From Limenecus sp048360435 (GTDB taxonomy: Bacteria > Cyanobacteriota > Vampirovibrionia > Gastranaerophilales > Gastranaerophilaceae), in NCBI GenBank assembly GCA_048360435.1, contig DBGCOP010000027.1, forward strand, positions 62,001 through 126,000: a stretch of 64,000 bases of DNA, given 5' to 3'. Below, one piece after another: positions 45,736 to 53,257 of the stretch. The notes under the pieces were generated by a model. It was not told where the DNA came from, ran no database searches, and was given only the letters and a program-made list of their open reading frames with translations. Every line of letters begins with the position of its first letter. Within the stretch, counting starts at the first letter, position 1. Both the position numbers and the translations under genes were made by a program.

Positions 45736-46528
45736 AATTCCGAGATTTTACTATCGTATAAAGAATTTTAGGAGAAATTATCTTGTGTTTCAAAAGCTTA
45801 GTGCACTTTATTCTAGAAATGCATTAAAAACACCTGAGCTTAGACAGGATCTGTTGAATGTTATTAAAAGTTGCTACGGGTTTTATTGGAAAATTCTCAG
45901 AGATTTTTTACAAGATAGAAATATAAATTTATATTTGCCAAGGGAAATTTTTATTACAGCAGAAAAAGAAAAAATTATTGATGATGCAAAAGTTTGGATA
46001 TCCTACATTGATGATTTGAATGCGCTCCTAAAAACAGAAGATTCAGCTGAGAAAAAACATATTGTAAATAAGATTTTTCACGATTACAGAAAACCTCTTG
46101 AAAAAGTTGAAAAATTTTTGGATCTTTACTATGTAAAATTTCATATTTCAGAAAAGATTCAGCCTTTTGTTCCGGAAAGTCTTCCTGATAATAACCCTAT
46201 ATATTCACCTGAATATATAGCTCTTTCGGAGGAATCATATAATTTATTATTAGACTTTTTCAAGCATACATCAGAAATAAAAAATGTTTGGATACATGGT
46301 TCAAGAGCATTTGGGAATCCACGAATTTCAGCTGATATTGATTTGTTAGTGGATAGTCCTTTGAACAGTTTTGAAAGATTAAAAAATAGTTTTTCAAAAA
46401 TTCAAATTCCTCAAAATATAGACTGCACAAATGTACATGACAAAGAAAATAATGATTTTTTATATACGTTAATACAAAGGTCAAAAAAGATTTACAGAGC
46501 AGCTGATTTCAGAAAAAACAGACCCTGA
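45728..46528 (+). CDS. HI0074-like domain fused to a minimal nucleotidyltransferase
   Basis: The 266-residue protein has an N-terminal helical part (CYGFYWKILRDFLQDRNIN, LPREIFITAEKEKIIDDAKVWI) that resembles HI0074/HEPN-like partners. From about residue 180 it has a small MNT-type nucleotidyltransferase domain with WIHGSRAFGNPRISADIDLLVD, i.e. G191-S192 and the D-x-D metal pair. Such enzymes transfer AMP or polyA to a HEPN toxin. Having the partner domain both separately (previous gene) and fused is unusual. Confidence 0.72.
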   Translation: MNKIPRFYYRIKNFRRNYLVFQKLSALYSRNALKTPELRQDLLNVIKSCYGFYWKILRDFLQDRNINLYLPREIFITAEKEKIIDDAKVWISYIDDLNALLKTEDSAEKKHIVNKIFHDYRKPLEKVEKFLDLYYVKFHISEKIQPFVPESLPDNNPIYSPEYIALSEESYNLLLDFFKHTSEIKNVWIHGSRAFGNPRISADIDLLVDSPLNSFERLKNSFSKIQIPQNIDCTNVHDKENNDFLYTLIQRSKKIYRAADFRKNRP

Positions 46529-46584
46529 TAAATTTATATTGCCCTTAACCTTTATCGTAATTATAATTTTATAGGGAGGTGCTA

Positions 46585-47595
46585 ATGTTAAAAAAGTCTG
46601 TTAAGAATATTATCAGCTTGTTGGTTATTGCTTTTGTTGTCATTGTTCAGTGCGGTTGTACGAATGCTTTAAATTTTCGCCATGCTTATGATCAGGGAAT
46701 GAAAGCATATAATGAAAAAAATTATGAATCAGCTATTGTTCTTTTTAACAATGCTTTGACATATAAACCTGATTCATACAGCACTCTGTGCTTGTTAGGA
46801 ACCAGCTATGCCTATAATAAGGACGATAAAATGGCAGAAAGAACTTTTCAAGATGCAATAAGGCTCTATCCGGATGACTGGAATGCCTATATCTTATATG
46901 CAGATTTAAAACGTTCTCAACATGACTATCCTGCTGCTATTGATTTTTATGAAACAGCAATAACTCTTGGTTCAATGGGAGGAAAAGAAAAAGCTTATTA
47001 CAAAAAATTGTTGAAAGAAATTGCTATTGAAGAAGCATCTTATGATGCAAAAAACAGCTATGCTTCAGAAATATCCAAAGAGGAATTAAAGGATAATGTT
47101 AATGCCAAAAAGAAACTTTTGGAAAAACAAGACCAACCTGCTGCAAAGCAAGTGGGTGATGTTATATTGGCTTTGGATTTAAAAAAATGGGAAAAAGCTC
47201 TTGAACAAAATGATGAAAAGTCAAAATTAACTGAATATGGTATTAAGGGTGAGGACGTAAAAAACTTTAAATGGTCACAGCTTGTTATTGTCCAATATTT
47301 TCTGATTACAGACAATTTTAAGACTACACTCGATGAATATTATAAAAATCACATTGGGGCAGTTGAAGCAGTTGCGAAAAATTCAAATAAGCCTTTTGAG
47401 AAAAAAATATTACATCAGAAAAAAGATGAAATTACATATGAATGGAAATTTGATAATTCAAAAGAGTCTGAAATAGCGCGAATTGTTTATACAGATAAAG
47501 GAATTTATCATATTCATTTTGCTAAAAAAGGTATATTTACAGAACAGGAAAAAACAGAATATTTGAATTTGTTAAAAACAGCTGTTTTGAAATAA
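46585..47595 (+). CDS. TPR-repeat lipoprotein
   Basis: I place the start at ATG 46585, 5 bases after AGGGAGG. The ~336-residue protein has a lipoprotein signal (ISLLVIAFVVIVQCGC) with the lipobox ending in Cys. TPR units follow: AYDQGMKAYNEKNYESAIVLFNNALTYKP, LGTSYAYNKDDKMAERTFQDA and YPAAIDFYETA. The C-terminal half is not recognisable. TPR lipoproteins usually scaffold envelope complexes. It is convergent with the hydrolase gene, with only 3 bases between stops. Confidence 0.8.
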   Translation: MLKKSVKNIISLLVIAFVVIVQCGCTNALNFRHAYDQGMKAYNEKNYESAIVLFNNALTYKPDSYSTLCLLGTSYAYNKDDKMAERTFQDAIRLYPDDWNAYILYADLKRSQHDYPAAIDFYETAITLGSMGGKEKAYYKKLLKEIAIEEASYDAKNSYASEISKEELKDNVNAKKKLLEKQDQPAAKQVGDVILALDLKKWEKALEQNDEKSKLTEYGIKGEDVKNFKWSQLVIVQYFLITDNFKTTLDEYYKNHIGAVEAVAKNSNKPFEKKILHQKKDEITYEWKFDNSKESEIARIVYTDKGIYHIHFAKKGIFTEQEKTEYLNLLKTAVLK

Positions 47596-47598
47596 CTG

Positions 47599-48579
47599 TT
47601 ATTTATGTCTTTTTTCATAGATTTCAATTACATTTTTTGCAAATTCTTCAGGTTTTAAATGAATCCAGGAATGTGATCTTATCTTGCCGTTGTCTGAATC
47701 AAAGGGTCTTAGTATGCTTGTGAAATTATTTAAAAATTTTGATTTGGTTACACTACTTGCTATAAATCCCCTTCCTTCTGTTTGATATTCGGTGAGTTTT
47801 TTGGGAAGCCCTGTTGCGGCTATATCATTTCTATGATTGATACAAATCCAGAATTTGTCGTTTTTTATCAAAAATTCAGCAATATTTTTCATCGGCTTTT
47901 TAGAATCTTCCGCCCAGTAATTTGCATTAAAGGTTGTGTTTAAGTCTGCTGATGTAATTAAACCCGTAAATTTTTCATGATTATACGTATTTTCAATTAC
48001 TCGTTGCTCTAAGAAATCGATAGCAGCAGCTGAACCAAAGCTGTGAGCGATTATTACATATTTGGAGTTTGTTTCATCTGCCGCTTTTTGTATTCGGTCA
48101 AGAATTATCTGTCTGTGTTTTGGAGAATCTTTTATAAAAAATATTTGGTATAAAAAACTGTTTATTAAGTTTCTAAGATATATTGATATAGGTCCGGAGC
48201 CTTTATCCGAAGGATGTAAAAGAGGTGCTAAAAGATTTGTTTTTTGTTTATCCATGCTCAACTCTGTCTTTGTCTTTGTATGGTTGTGTGTATTGTTTAA
48301 TTCTTCAATTGCTGACTTGTATAATTTGTAACTTTCATCGCACTGATATATATCTGCCCAAAAAATTACTTTATATTTTCCACTAAAGCAATAATTTCCC
48401 ATTGCTTTTCCTTGAAATGCTTGTGCAACTCTATGGGCTTCATCATTCACTATTTGTTCGTCAAATGCATTAAATCCATGCAGATATAATATTGAAAGTG
48501 GCTCGTGGCGGCAATTTGCATGTGCTTTGTTTATGAATAAGGATAAAGAAAGAAATATTACAAAAACTAAGTTTTTCAT
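47599..48579 (-). CDS. Secreted alpha/beta-hydrolase (lipase/esterase-like)
   Basis: The protein is about 326 residues from ATG 48579; TTG 48588 is an alternative. It has a signal peptide (MKNLVFVIFLSLSLFINKAHA). LYLHGFNAFDE fits the oxyanion strand, and VIIAHSFGSAAAIDFLE holds the nucleophile elbow (AHSFGS). A late His (HSWIHLKPEEF) could complete the triad. It probably cleaves lipids or esters in the periplasm or outside. No ribosome site is obvious. Confidence 0.7.
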   Translation of the reverse strand: MKNLVFVIFLSLSLFINKAHANCRHEPLSILYLHGFNAFDEQIVNDEAHRVAQAFQGKAMGNYCFSGKYKVIFWADIYQCDESYKLYKSAIEELNNTHNHTKTKTELSMDKQKTNLLAPLLHPSDKGSGPISIYLRNLINSFLYQIFFIKDSPKHRQIILDRIQKAADETNSKYVIIAHSFGSAAAIDFLEQRVIENTYNHEKFTGLITSADLNTTFNANYWAEDSKKPMKNIAEFLIKNDKFWICINHRNDIAATGLPKKLTEYQTEGRGFIASSVTKSKFLNNFTSILRPFDSDNGKIRSHSWIHLKPEEFAKNVIEIYEKRHK

Positions 48580-48640
48580 TATTCGCAAAATAGCAGACTA
48601 ATGTGTCATTTGCAATTGCTCCGACGGTCAAAAAATAAGC

Positions 48641-48668
48641 AAAAAAAAAACCTGAGGTAATCTCAGGC
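48641..48668 (-). terminator. Intrinsic terminator of the 54-aa gene
   Basis: On the minus strand, GCCTGAG pairs with CTCAGG around a 5-base loop (CCTGAG 48651-48656, CTCAGG 48662-48667). A run of ten T follows (48650-48641). It lies between the 54-residue gene and the hydrolase gene and separates their transcripts. Confidence 0.85.
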
Positions 48669-48742
48669 AAAACTAGACTAATAGGGAAAACTCCAAAATC
48701 TCCAATATCATAACCTAGGAATAGGTATTATTGTCGATAAAC

Positions 48743-48907
48743 TTATTTTATATGCATCATTGCTTTATTTGTTACTGCAATCATCTGCATAGTTTTCCAG
48801 AAATCTTCCGGATCAAGCGAGGACCTGTTTTCCAGATTTACTGTGACTTTTTCAGCATACATTTTTGCAAGTTTTTGATCTATTGCATTATTTGGTGTGA
48901 ATGCCAT
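48743..48907 (-). CDS. Small 54-residue protein, unknown
   Basis: The frame reads MAFTPNNAIDQKLAKMYAEK through to NKAMMHIK and stops at 48743. GAGG lies 9 bases upstream of the ATG. The sequence is helical and amphipathic, with a cluster LDPEDFWKTMQMIAV. It has no signal peptide. A strong terminator sits 75 bases after the stop, and the hydrolase is on the far side of that terminator. I know no family. The good ribosome site and private terminator support a real gene. Confidence 0.65.
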   Translation of the reverse strand: MAFTPNNAIDQKLAKMYAEKVTVNLENRSSLDPEDFWKTMQMIAVTNKAMMHIK

Positions 48908-49107
48908 TTTTTTGACCTCGTTTATTTATTTAACACTTACATATATATAAAGTATATAAAAAGTATTTAATTTCACTTTTTTGTTTTTTCGTTACATTTG
49001 TTAATAAAGTCAAATTCTTACAATTTTGGGGATTTTTGTAAACATATGTAAACCAAATGGATGAGATTTCTAAAGTATTTATCATTATGTACCGATAAGT
49101 ATATTGT
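48908..49107. other. Intergenic stretch, nothing identified
   Basis: This AT-rich stretch lies between the 54-aa gene and the candidate RNA. I see no ORF with a ribosome site. TTGTAAACATATGTAAACC (49034-49052) is a partly symmetrical element with two GTAAAC copies, of unknown meaning. Confidence 0.4.
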
Positions 49108-49176
49108 TAGACCGAAAGGTCAAACAAACCTCCTCCCCAAGTCTAGTAGCCGGCCTCAAAGGACGGCTTTTTTTTA
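49108..49176 (+). ncRNA. Candidate Yfr1-like small RNA
   Basis: Three parts are seen in order. GACCGAAAGGTC (49110-49121) is a 4-bp hairpin with a GAAA tetraloop. An unpaired AAACAAACCTCCTCCCCAAG follows (49122-49141). Then comes a terminator hairpin, AGCCGGCC (49148-49155) with GGACGGCT (49161-49168), one mismatch, followed by T8. The middle part is complementary to Shine-Dalgarno sequences. The layout of two stem-loops around an unpaired CCUCC-like segment resembles cyanobacterial Yfr1 but is not identical. No gene on this strand precedes it. The promoter is unclear and the 5' end is a guess. Confidence 0.55.
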
Positions 49177-49201
49177 TTCTTATGAAGTAAAATAGTTAGG
49201 G

Positions 49202-49244
49202 TTGACAAACTTTTTTGTTTCAAATAAAGTTAGGCATAGCTAAC
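49202..49244 (+). promoter_or_regulatory. Promoter with DtxR/IdeR-like operator
   Basis: TTGACA (49202-49207) and TAAAGT (49225-49230) are 17 bases apart. They are directly followed by the palindrome GTTAGGCATAGCTAAC (49229-49244) at the expected start site. This equals the core TTAGG-N4-GCTAAC of the IdeR/DtxR iron box (known consensus TTAGGTTAGGCTAACC). A further GTTAGG lies at 49195-49200. A metal-dependent repressor is inferred. Confidence 0.6.
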
Positions 49245-49268
49245 AAGTTTTGGCAAGGAAGGATAAAA

Positions 49269-50363
49269 ATGAATATTTCAGCACTGGGACGATGCATTGA
49301 TCAACCTATTATTTTGAACAAATTACATCAAAAAATGCCTGCTCTATTAATTGGTGCAGGTGTGGGATATGGAATATATGACACGATAAAATCGACAAAA
49401 GGAGATAATAAAAAACTTAAAAGACAAAAAGCTGTTAAGAATTTGATAATAATCGGTACGACTGTTGCTGCCTCTCTAGTAGGGGCAAGAGGATTAAGGC
49501 TCAAGTCTTTTTCTTTTTTAGGTAAAAAGATAAGCTTAAAAGAAAAACAGTTGATTCCTGCTCTTTTACCTTCGTCATCAATGTCTGAGGTACTGGTAAA
49601 ACAGAACAAGGCAATTGATACATTTCTTTCCGAGACACAAATTAAAAATAAAGAAGTTTTGGATGCATTAACAAAAGCAAGAAAACATCATCTTTCAGTT
49701 AAGGAAACAACTCTTTTATTAAAAGAGATACCTGAATCAGAGTCAAAGAAAAAACTTTTTGATACAATTCTTCCTGAAGCTGAAAATCTGGATGCACGAG
49801 GCATTTTTAGTGAAATCGGAAGATTATCTCTGCTTGGAGCTATTCCTGTTGTTGGAGGAATAGTCGGTGGTGTTACTGCTGATAAGGTGACAAAGACAGA
49901 AACACCAAAGTCTGTATCAAACAAAATCAAAGAAGGTTTTTATCAGTATTTTGCTAATATTTTTCTTTGCAACGTGGGGGCTTGTGCAGCCTTGTTCTCA
50001 GCAGAAAGATTGCAGGCTGCAAAAGTTATAAAGCCTCTTACACCTGTCCAAAGATTGTTGGTTATTTTGAGCGGCATAACAGCAACTGGTATAGTCGGAG
50101 GTAGTTATATTGCAAACAAAATGAGCCAGAAAATTATAGACCCGATTTTTAACAAAGAAAAATCTCTTTCACGAAGACATAAAGGTGTTTACGATGAAAG
50201 AAAACCGGAACTGACTGATATAGCATTGCATGCAGATGATATTGCTACTGCCGGGGTCTTGTCAGGATTTAAATGGATTGAACCGGCGTTGCCATTTATG
50301 TATTTTGTTTCCGGGTACAGAGCGGGTATAGGTTATAGGAATAACTCACAAGAAAGTGTTTAA
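49269..50363 (+). CDS. Multi-span membrane protein, unknown
   Basis: I place the start at ATG 49269, behind AAGGAAGG. The ~364-residue protein has about six glycine-rich hydrophobic segments: LIGAGVGYGIYDTI, LIIIGTTVAASLVGA, LLGAIPVVGGIVGGV, NVGACAALFSA, ILSGITATGIVGGSYI and PALPFMYFVSGY. A basic, helical loop of about 110 residues lies after the second. No transporter family is recognisable. The iron-box-like operator just upstream suggests metal-responsive expression. Confidence 0.6.
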   Translation: MNISALGRCIDQPIILNKLHQKMPALLIGAGVGYGIYDTIKSTKGDNKKLKRQKAVKNLIIIGTTVAASLVGARGLRLKSFSFLGKKISLKEKQLIPALLPSSSMSEVLVKQNKAIDTFLSETQIKNKEVLDALTKARKHHLSVKETTLLLKEIPESESKKKLFDTILPEAENLDARGIFSEIGRLSLLGAIPVVGGIVGGVTADKVTKTETPKSVSNKIKEGFYQYFANIFLCNVGACAALFSAERLQAAKVIKPLTPVQRLLVILSGITATGIVGGSYIANKMSQKIIDPIFNKEKSLSRRHKGVYDERKPELTDIALHADDIATAGVLSGFKWIEPALPFMYFVSGYRAGIGYRNNSQESV

Positions 50364-50420
50364 TCTCCTCTGCTTTTTATTATATAATGAAAGCTGAACC
50401 AAGAAGGTTTGGCTTTTTGT

Positions 50421-51299
50421 ATGAGAGAGAATTCTTTAAAAAAAATAATTTTTTCTGCGGATGACTTTGGAAAATGCAGAGAAATGAATATAGCAATTCA
50501 AAAAGCATTTTTGTCAGGTGTTTTAACGAGCACATGTATAATGACAAATGGAAATGATTATGATTATGCGGCTAAAGAAATTTATCCGCAGTGTGAAGGT
50601 CTGGGGTTGGGATGTCATTTGAATATCATTGAGGGTAAATCTTTTTTGTATAAAGATTCTCGATCTCTTCTTTGTGATGCTTTCGGTAATTTTAATTGCG
50701 GATATGGATACATGCTTTTAAATTCTCATAACAAAAGTTTTTTAGATGAAGTTGAAGTTGAATTTCGTGCTCAAATAGAAAAATCACTGAACAGCTTTAA
50801 AATTGATCATTTGAATTCACATGTTCATGTCCATGGCATTCCTGCTTTTTTTAAATTGACATGCAAGCTTGCAAAGGAATATGGAATACCGTATGTTAGG
50901 ACACAAAAAGAGCTTTTTTACGGTGTCTCTGAGCTTGGAAAATACAAAGAAATGGGAGTTTTGGATATTTCGCTTAACTTTGTAAAAAATATATTGTTGA
51001 ATTCATTTACTTCATGTAATGTTAAATTTTTAAAGTCAGAAAAACTCTTTACAAATGATTATTTTATAGGCTTACTCTTTACATCATATATGGACAAAAG
51101 AGTTATTCTTGACGGTTTAAAAAAAATTCCCGAAGGTCCTTCAGTTACAGAGGTTTTAATTCATCCTTATTATTTTGAAGATTTAGCAAAAAGTGATTTT
51201 CGTAAAGAAAGAGAATATCTTTTGACTCAAGATAAAGATATTGTTTCAAAAATAGAAGAGCTTGGTTTTGTGTTTGCTAATTTTTCAAGTATAGCTTGA
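50421..51299 (+). CDS. ChbG/HpnK (YdjC)-family carbohydrate deacetylase
   Basis: The ~292-residue protein has the family metal site: FSADDFGKCREMN (Asp-Asp), GCHLNIIEG and IDHLNSHVHVHGIPAFF. These provide the His/Asp ligands of YdjC-type deacetylases, which remove N-acetyl groups from chito-oligosaccharides or glycolipid heads. The start is uncertain: AAGAAGG lies 13 bases before ATG 50421 and only 1 base before an in-frame TTG at 50409. The region before it could form a GC-poor hairpin. Confidence 0.82.
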   Translation: MRENSLKKIIFSADDFGKCREMNIAIQKAFLSGVLTSTCIMTNGNDYDYAAKEIYPQCEGLGLGCHLNIIEGKSFLYKDSRSLLCDAFGNFNCGYGYMLLNSHNKSFLDEVEVEFRAQIEKSLNSFKIDHLNSHVHVHGIPAFFKLTCKLAKEYGIPYVRTQKELFYGVSELGKYKEMGVLDISLNFVKNILLNSFTSCNVKFLKSEKLFTNDYFIGLLFTSYMDKRVILDGLKKIPEGPSVTEVLIHPYYFEDLAKSDFRKEREYLLTQDKDIVSKIEELGFVFANFSSIA

Positions 51300-51477
51300 A
51301 ATTTCTGAATTTCCGAAATGTTTTACACCGAACAAAATATCATTTTTTTGCCCAAAATCCTTTTGAACATTGAGATTTATTAATGTTTTGATATTTTTTA
51401 TTTGACAAAATCGGATTAATTTTAATATTATGAAAATAGCAACTACTACGAGGATATTATTTAAATGGAGAAAACTG

Positions 51478-52536
51478 ATGGTCACTAAAAATTATACCGA
51501 TGATGAATTTGAATCATTAATATCTCAATATGATTATAAATTTCAGAAGGGAGATCTTGTTAAAGGTATTGTTTGCGGATATGATTCCGAAGGAGTAATC
51601 GTCGATATTGGAGCCAAAACATCTGCTATTGTCCCTGAAAGAGAAGCAAGAGCTGATTTGACAAAGCCCGTATCTGAAACTCTCGAAAAAGGCTCTGCAT
51701 ATGAATTTTTAATTATTAGAGAAGAAGATGAAGATGGTCGTTTTCTTCTTTCTTATAAGAAAGTTGCAATGGCTTATGCTTGGAAAGAGCTGGAAGCTCT
51801 CAAAGCAGAAGATGCAACAATAGAGGGAACTGTTATTTCTGTTGTTAAAGGCGGTGTTCTTGTTGATGTTAAAGGTGTAAGAGGATTTATTCCTTCTAGC
51901 CATCTGAGAGCAAAGGATACTGATAATATTGTTGGTGAAAAAATTGAATTGAAAATTCTTTCCCTCGATCCACAGCAGAATAACTTTATTCTTTCCAACA
52001 AAAAAGTATATTCTGATGCACAGGATGAGAACAAAGAAAATATGTTTTCTAACCTTGAGGTCGGTCAGATTGTTGAGGGTGAGGTTGTTCGAATTACTGA
52101 CTTTGGTGCATTCATTGATATTGGCGGCATGGATGGACTCTTACCTCTTTCACAAATGTCTTGGAGATGGGTTGATCATCCGTCAGATGTTTTGAAGATT
52201 GCTGACAATGTTAAAGTTGAAATTATCGGCATTGATCATGACAAACAAAGAGTTAGTTTGAGTTTGAAGAATCTTGAGGCAGATCCTTGGATTGAAGCAA
52301 AAAATCAAATTAAAGAAGGCGATAAAGTAGAAGGTACTATCACAAGAATCAAACATTTTGGTGCATTTGTAGAAGTATTCTCAGGTGTTGAAGCTCTTCT
52401 GCCAAACAACGAGGTTGTTGATTATCAAAACAAGAATAATTGCATTTTAAATGTAGGTGACAAAATAAAAACAACTATCATCAAATTTAATCCTGATGAC
52501 AGAAGAATTAGTCTCAGCATTGATTCACAGGAATAA
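51478..52536 (+). CDS. rpsA: 30S ribosomal protein S1 (four S1 domains)
   Basis: The protein is 352 residues from ATG 51478, which has GGAG 7 bases upstream. Four S1 RNA-binding domains are visible: about 24-95 (KGIVCGYDSEGVIVDIGAK), 112-178 (EGTVISVVKGGVLVDVKGV), 193-265 (EGEVVRITDFGAFIDIGG) and 280-350 (EGTITRIKHFGAFVEVFSG). This is shorter than the six-domain E. coli protein. S1 helps mRNA bind the 30S subunit. Confidence 0.88.
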   Translation: MVTKNYTDDEFESLISQYDYKFQKGDLVKGIVCGYDSEGVIVDIGAKTSAIVPEREARADLTKPVSETLEKGSAYEFLIIREEDEDGRFLLSYKKVAMAYAWKELEALKAEDATIEGTVISVVKGGVLVDVKGVRGFIPSSHLRAKDTDNIVGEKIELKILSLDPQQNNFILSNKKVYSDAQDENKENMFSNLEVGQIVEGEVVRITDFGAFIDIGGMDGLLPLSQMSWRWVDHPSDVLKIADNVKVEIIGIDHDKQRVSLSLKNLEADPWIEAKNQIKEGDKVEGTITRIKHFGAFVEVFSGVEALLPNNEVVDYQNKNNCILNVGDKIKTTIIKFNPDDRRISLSIDSQE

Positions 52537-52639
52537 AAGATAAACAAATATTGAATTCGAAGAAGCTCGATAGCAATAATTTTTTGTAATATGTTTTTAT
52601 ATAAAATATAAGTGCAAAAGGTTAAGTTAAGGTTATTTT

Positions 52640-53257
52640 ATGATTAATAGTATAAATCCTATCAATAACACGGCTATGGCTTCTTCGTTTTCTATATACA
52701 CTCAGGCTCAGTCAGCTGCAAAACAAATAGCCCAGGTTGTTTATTTGTCTCTTGAAAAAATCAGTGGTTCAACTGATGAAGGTATTTCAATAAAGGATTT
52801 AGAAAATATAAAATCTTCAATTGAAAATGCTTCTGCAACAAAAAGCAGTGCATATTCTCTTGTTAACACAATGATTGACAGATTTGATGCACTGTCTTCA
52901 GACGGGCAAAATATTACAGCAGATGATTTTTTAACTTCTATAAAATTTTCTGTTGCTCAAAGTTTTAACAACTCAACAAATATCTATCAAGCTTTAAATC
53001 CCGGCGGAAACAATTTTTCGTCATCTCTTGTAAAACGTTTCGGAATTGAAAATTTGCAAACTTTGGACCTAATACAGTTTATGGATTCACTCCCTGAAAG
53101 TACTGTTAATAAGCTTCTTGCCAATTTGAAGTCTTCCGAAAATGCACAAAATGCTAAAAATGAAACAGAAAATTCTTATAACCTGAAGAATGAGATTCAG
53201 GATTACAGAACTGTTACAAAAGAACAGCTTAAGTATCCTATTAATATTGCTGTTTAA
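52640..53257 (+). CDS. Lineage-type helical protein of unknown function
   Basis: The 205-residue protein has a polar N-terminus (MINSINPINNTAMASSFSIYTQ), no signal peptide and mostly helical, Ser/Asn/Lys-rich sequence. I see no family. The stop (53255-53257) abuts the convergent TolC stop (53258-53260) with no gap. The ribosome site is weak. Confidence 0.6.
   Translation: MINSINPINNTAMASSFSIYTQAQSAAKQIAQVVYLSLEKISGSTDEGISIKDLENIKSSIENASATKSSAYSLVNTMIDRFDALSSDGQNITADDFLTSIKFSVAQSFNNSTNIYQALNPGGNNFSSSLVKRFGIENLQTLDLIQFMDSLPESTVNKLLANLKSSENAQNAKNETENSYNLKNEIQDYRTVTKEQLKYPINIAV

Noticed and set aside
50392..50418. Hairpin AGC-TG-AACC/GGTT-TG-GCT followed by TTTTTG just before the deacetylase start.
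   Set aside because: A TATAAT at 50383-50388 would place the start site inside the stem, and the stem has mismatches. It is more likely chance than an attenuator.
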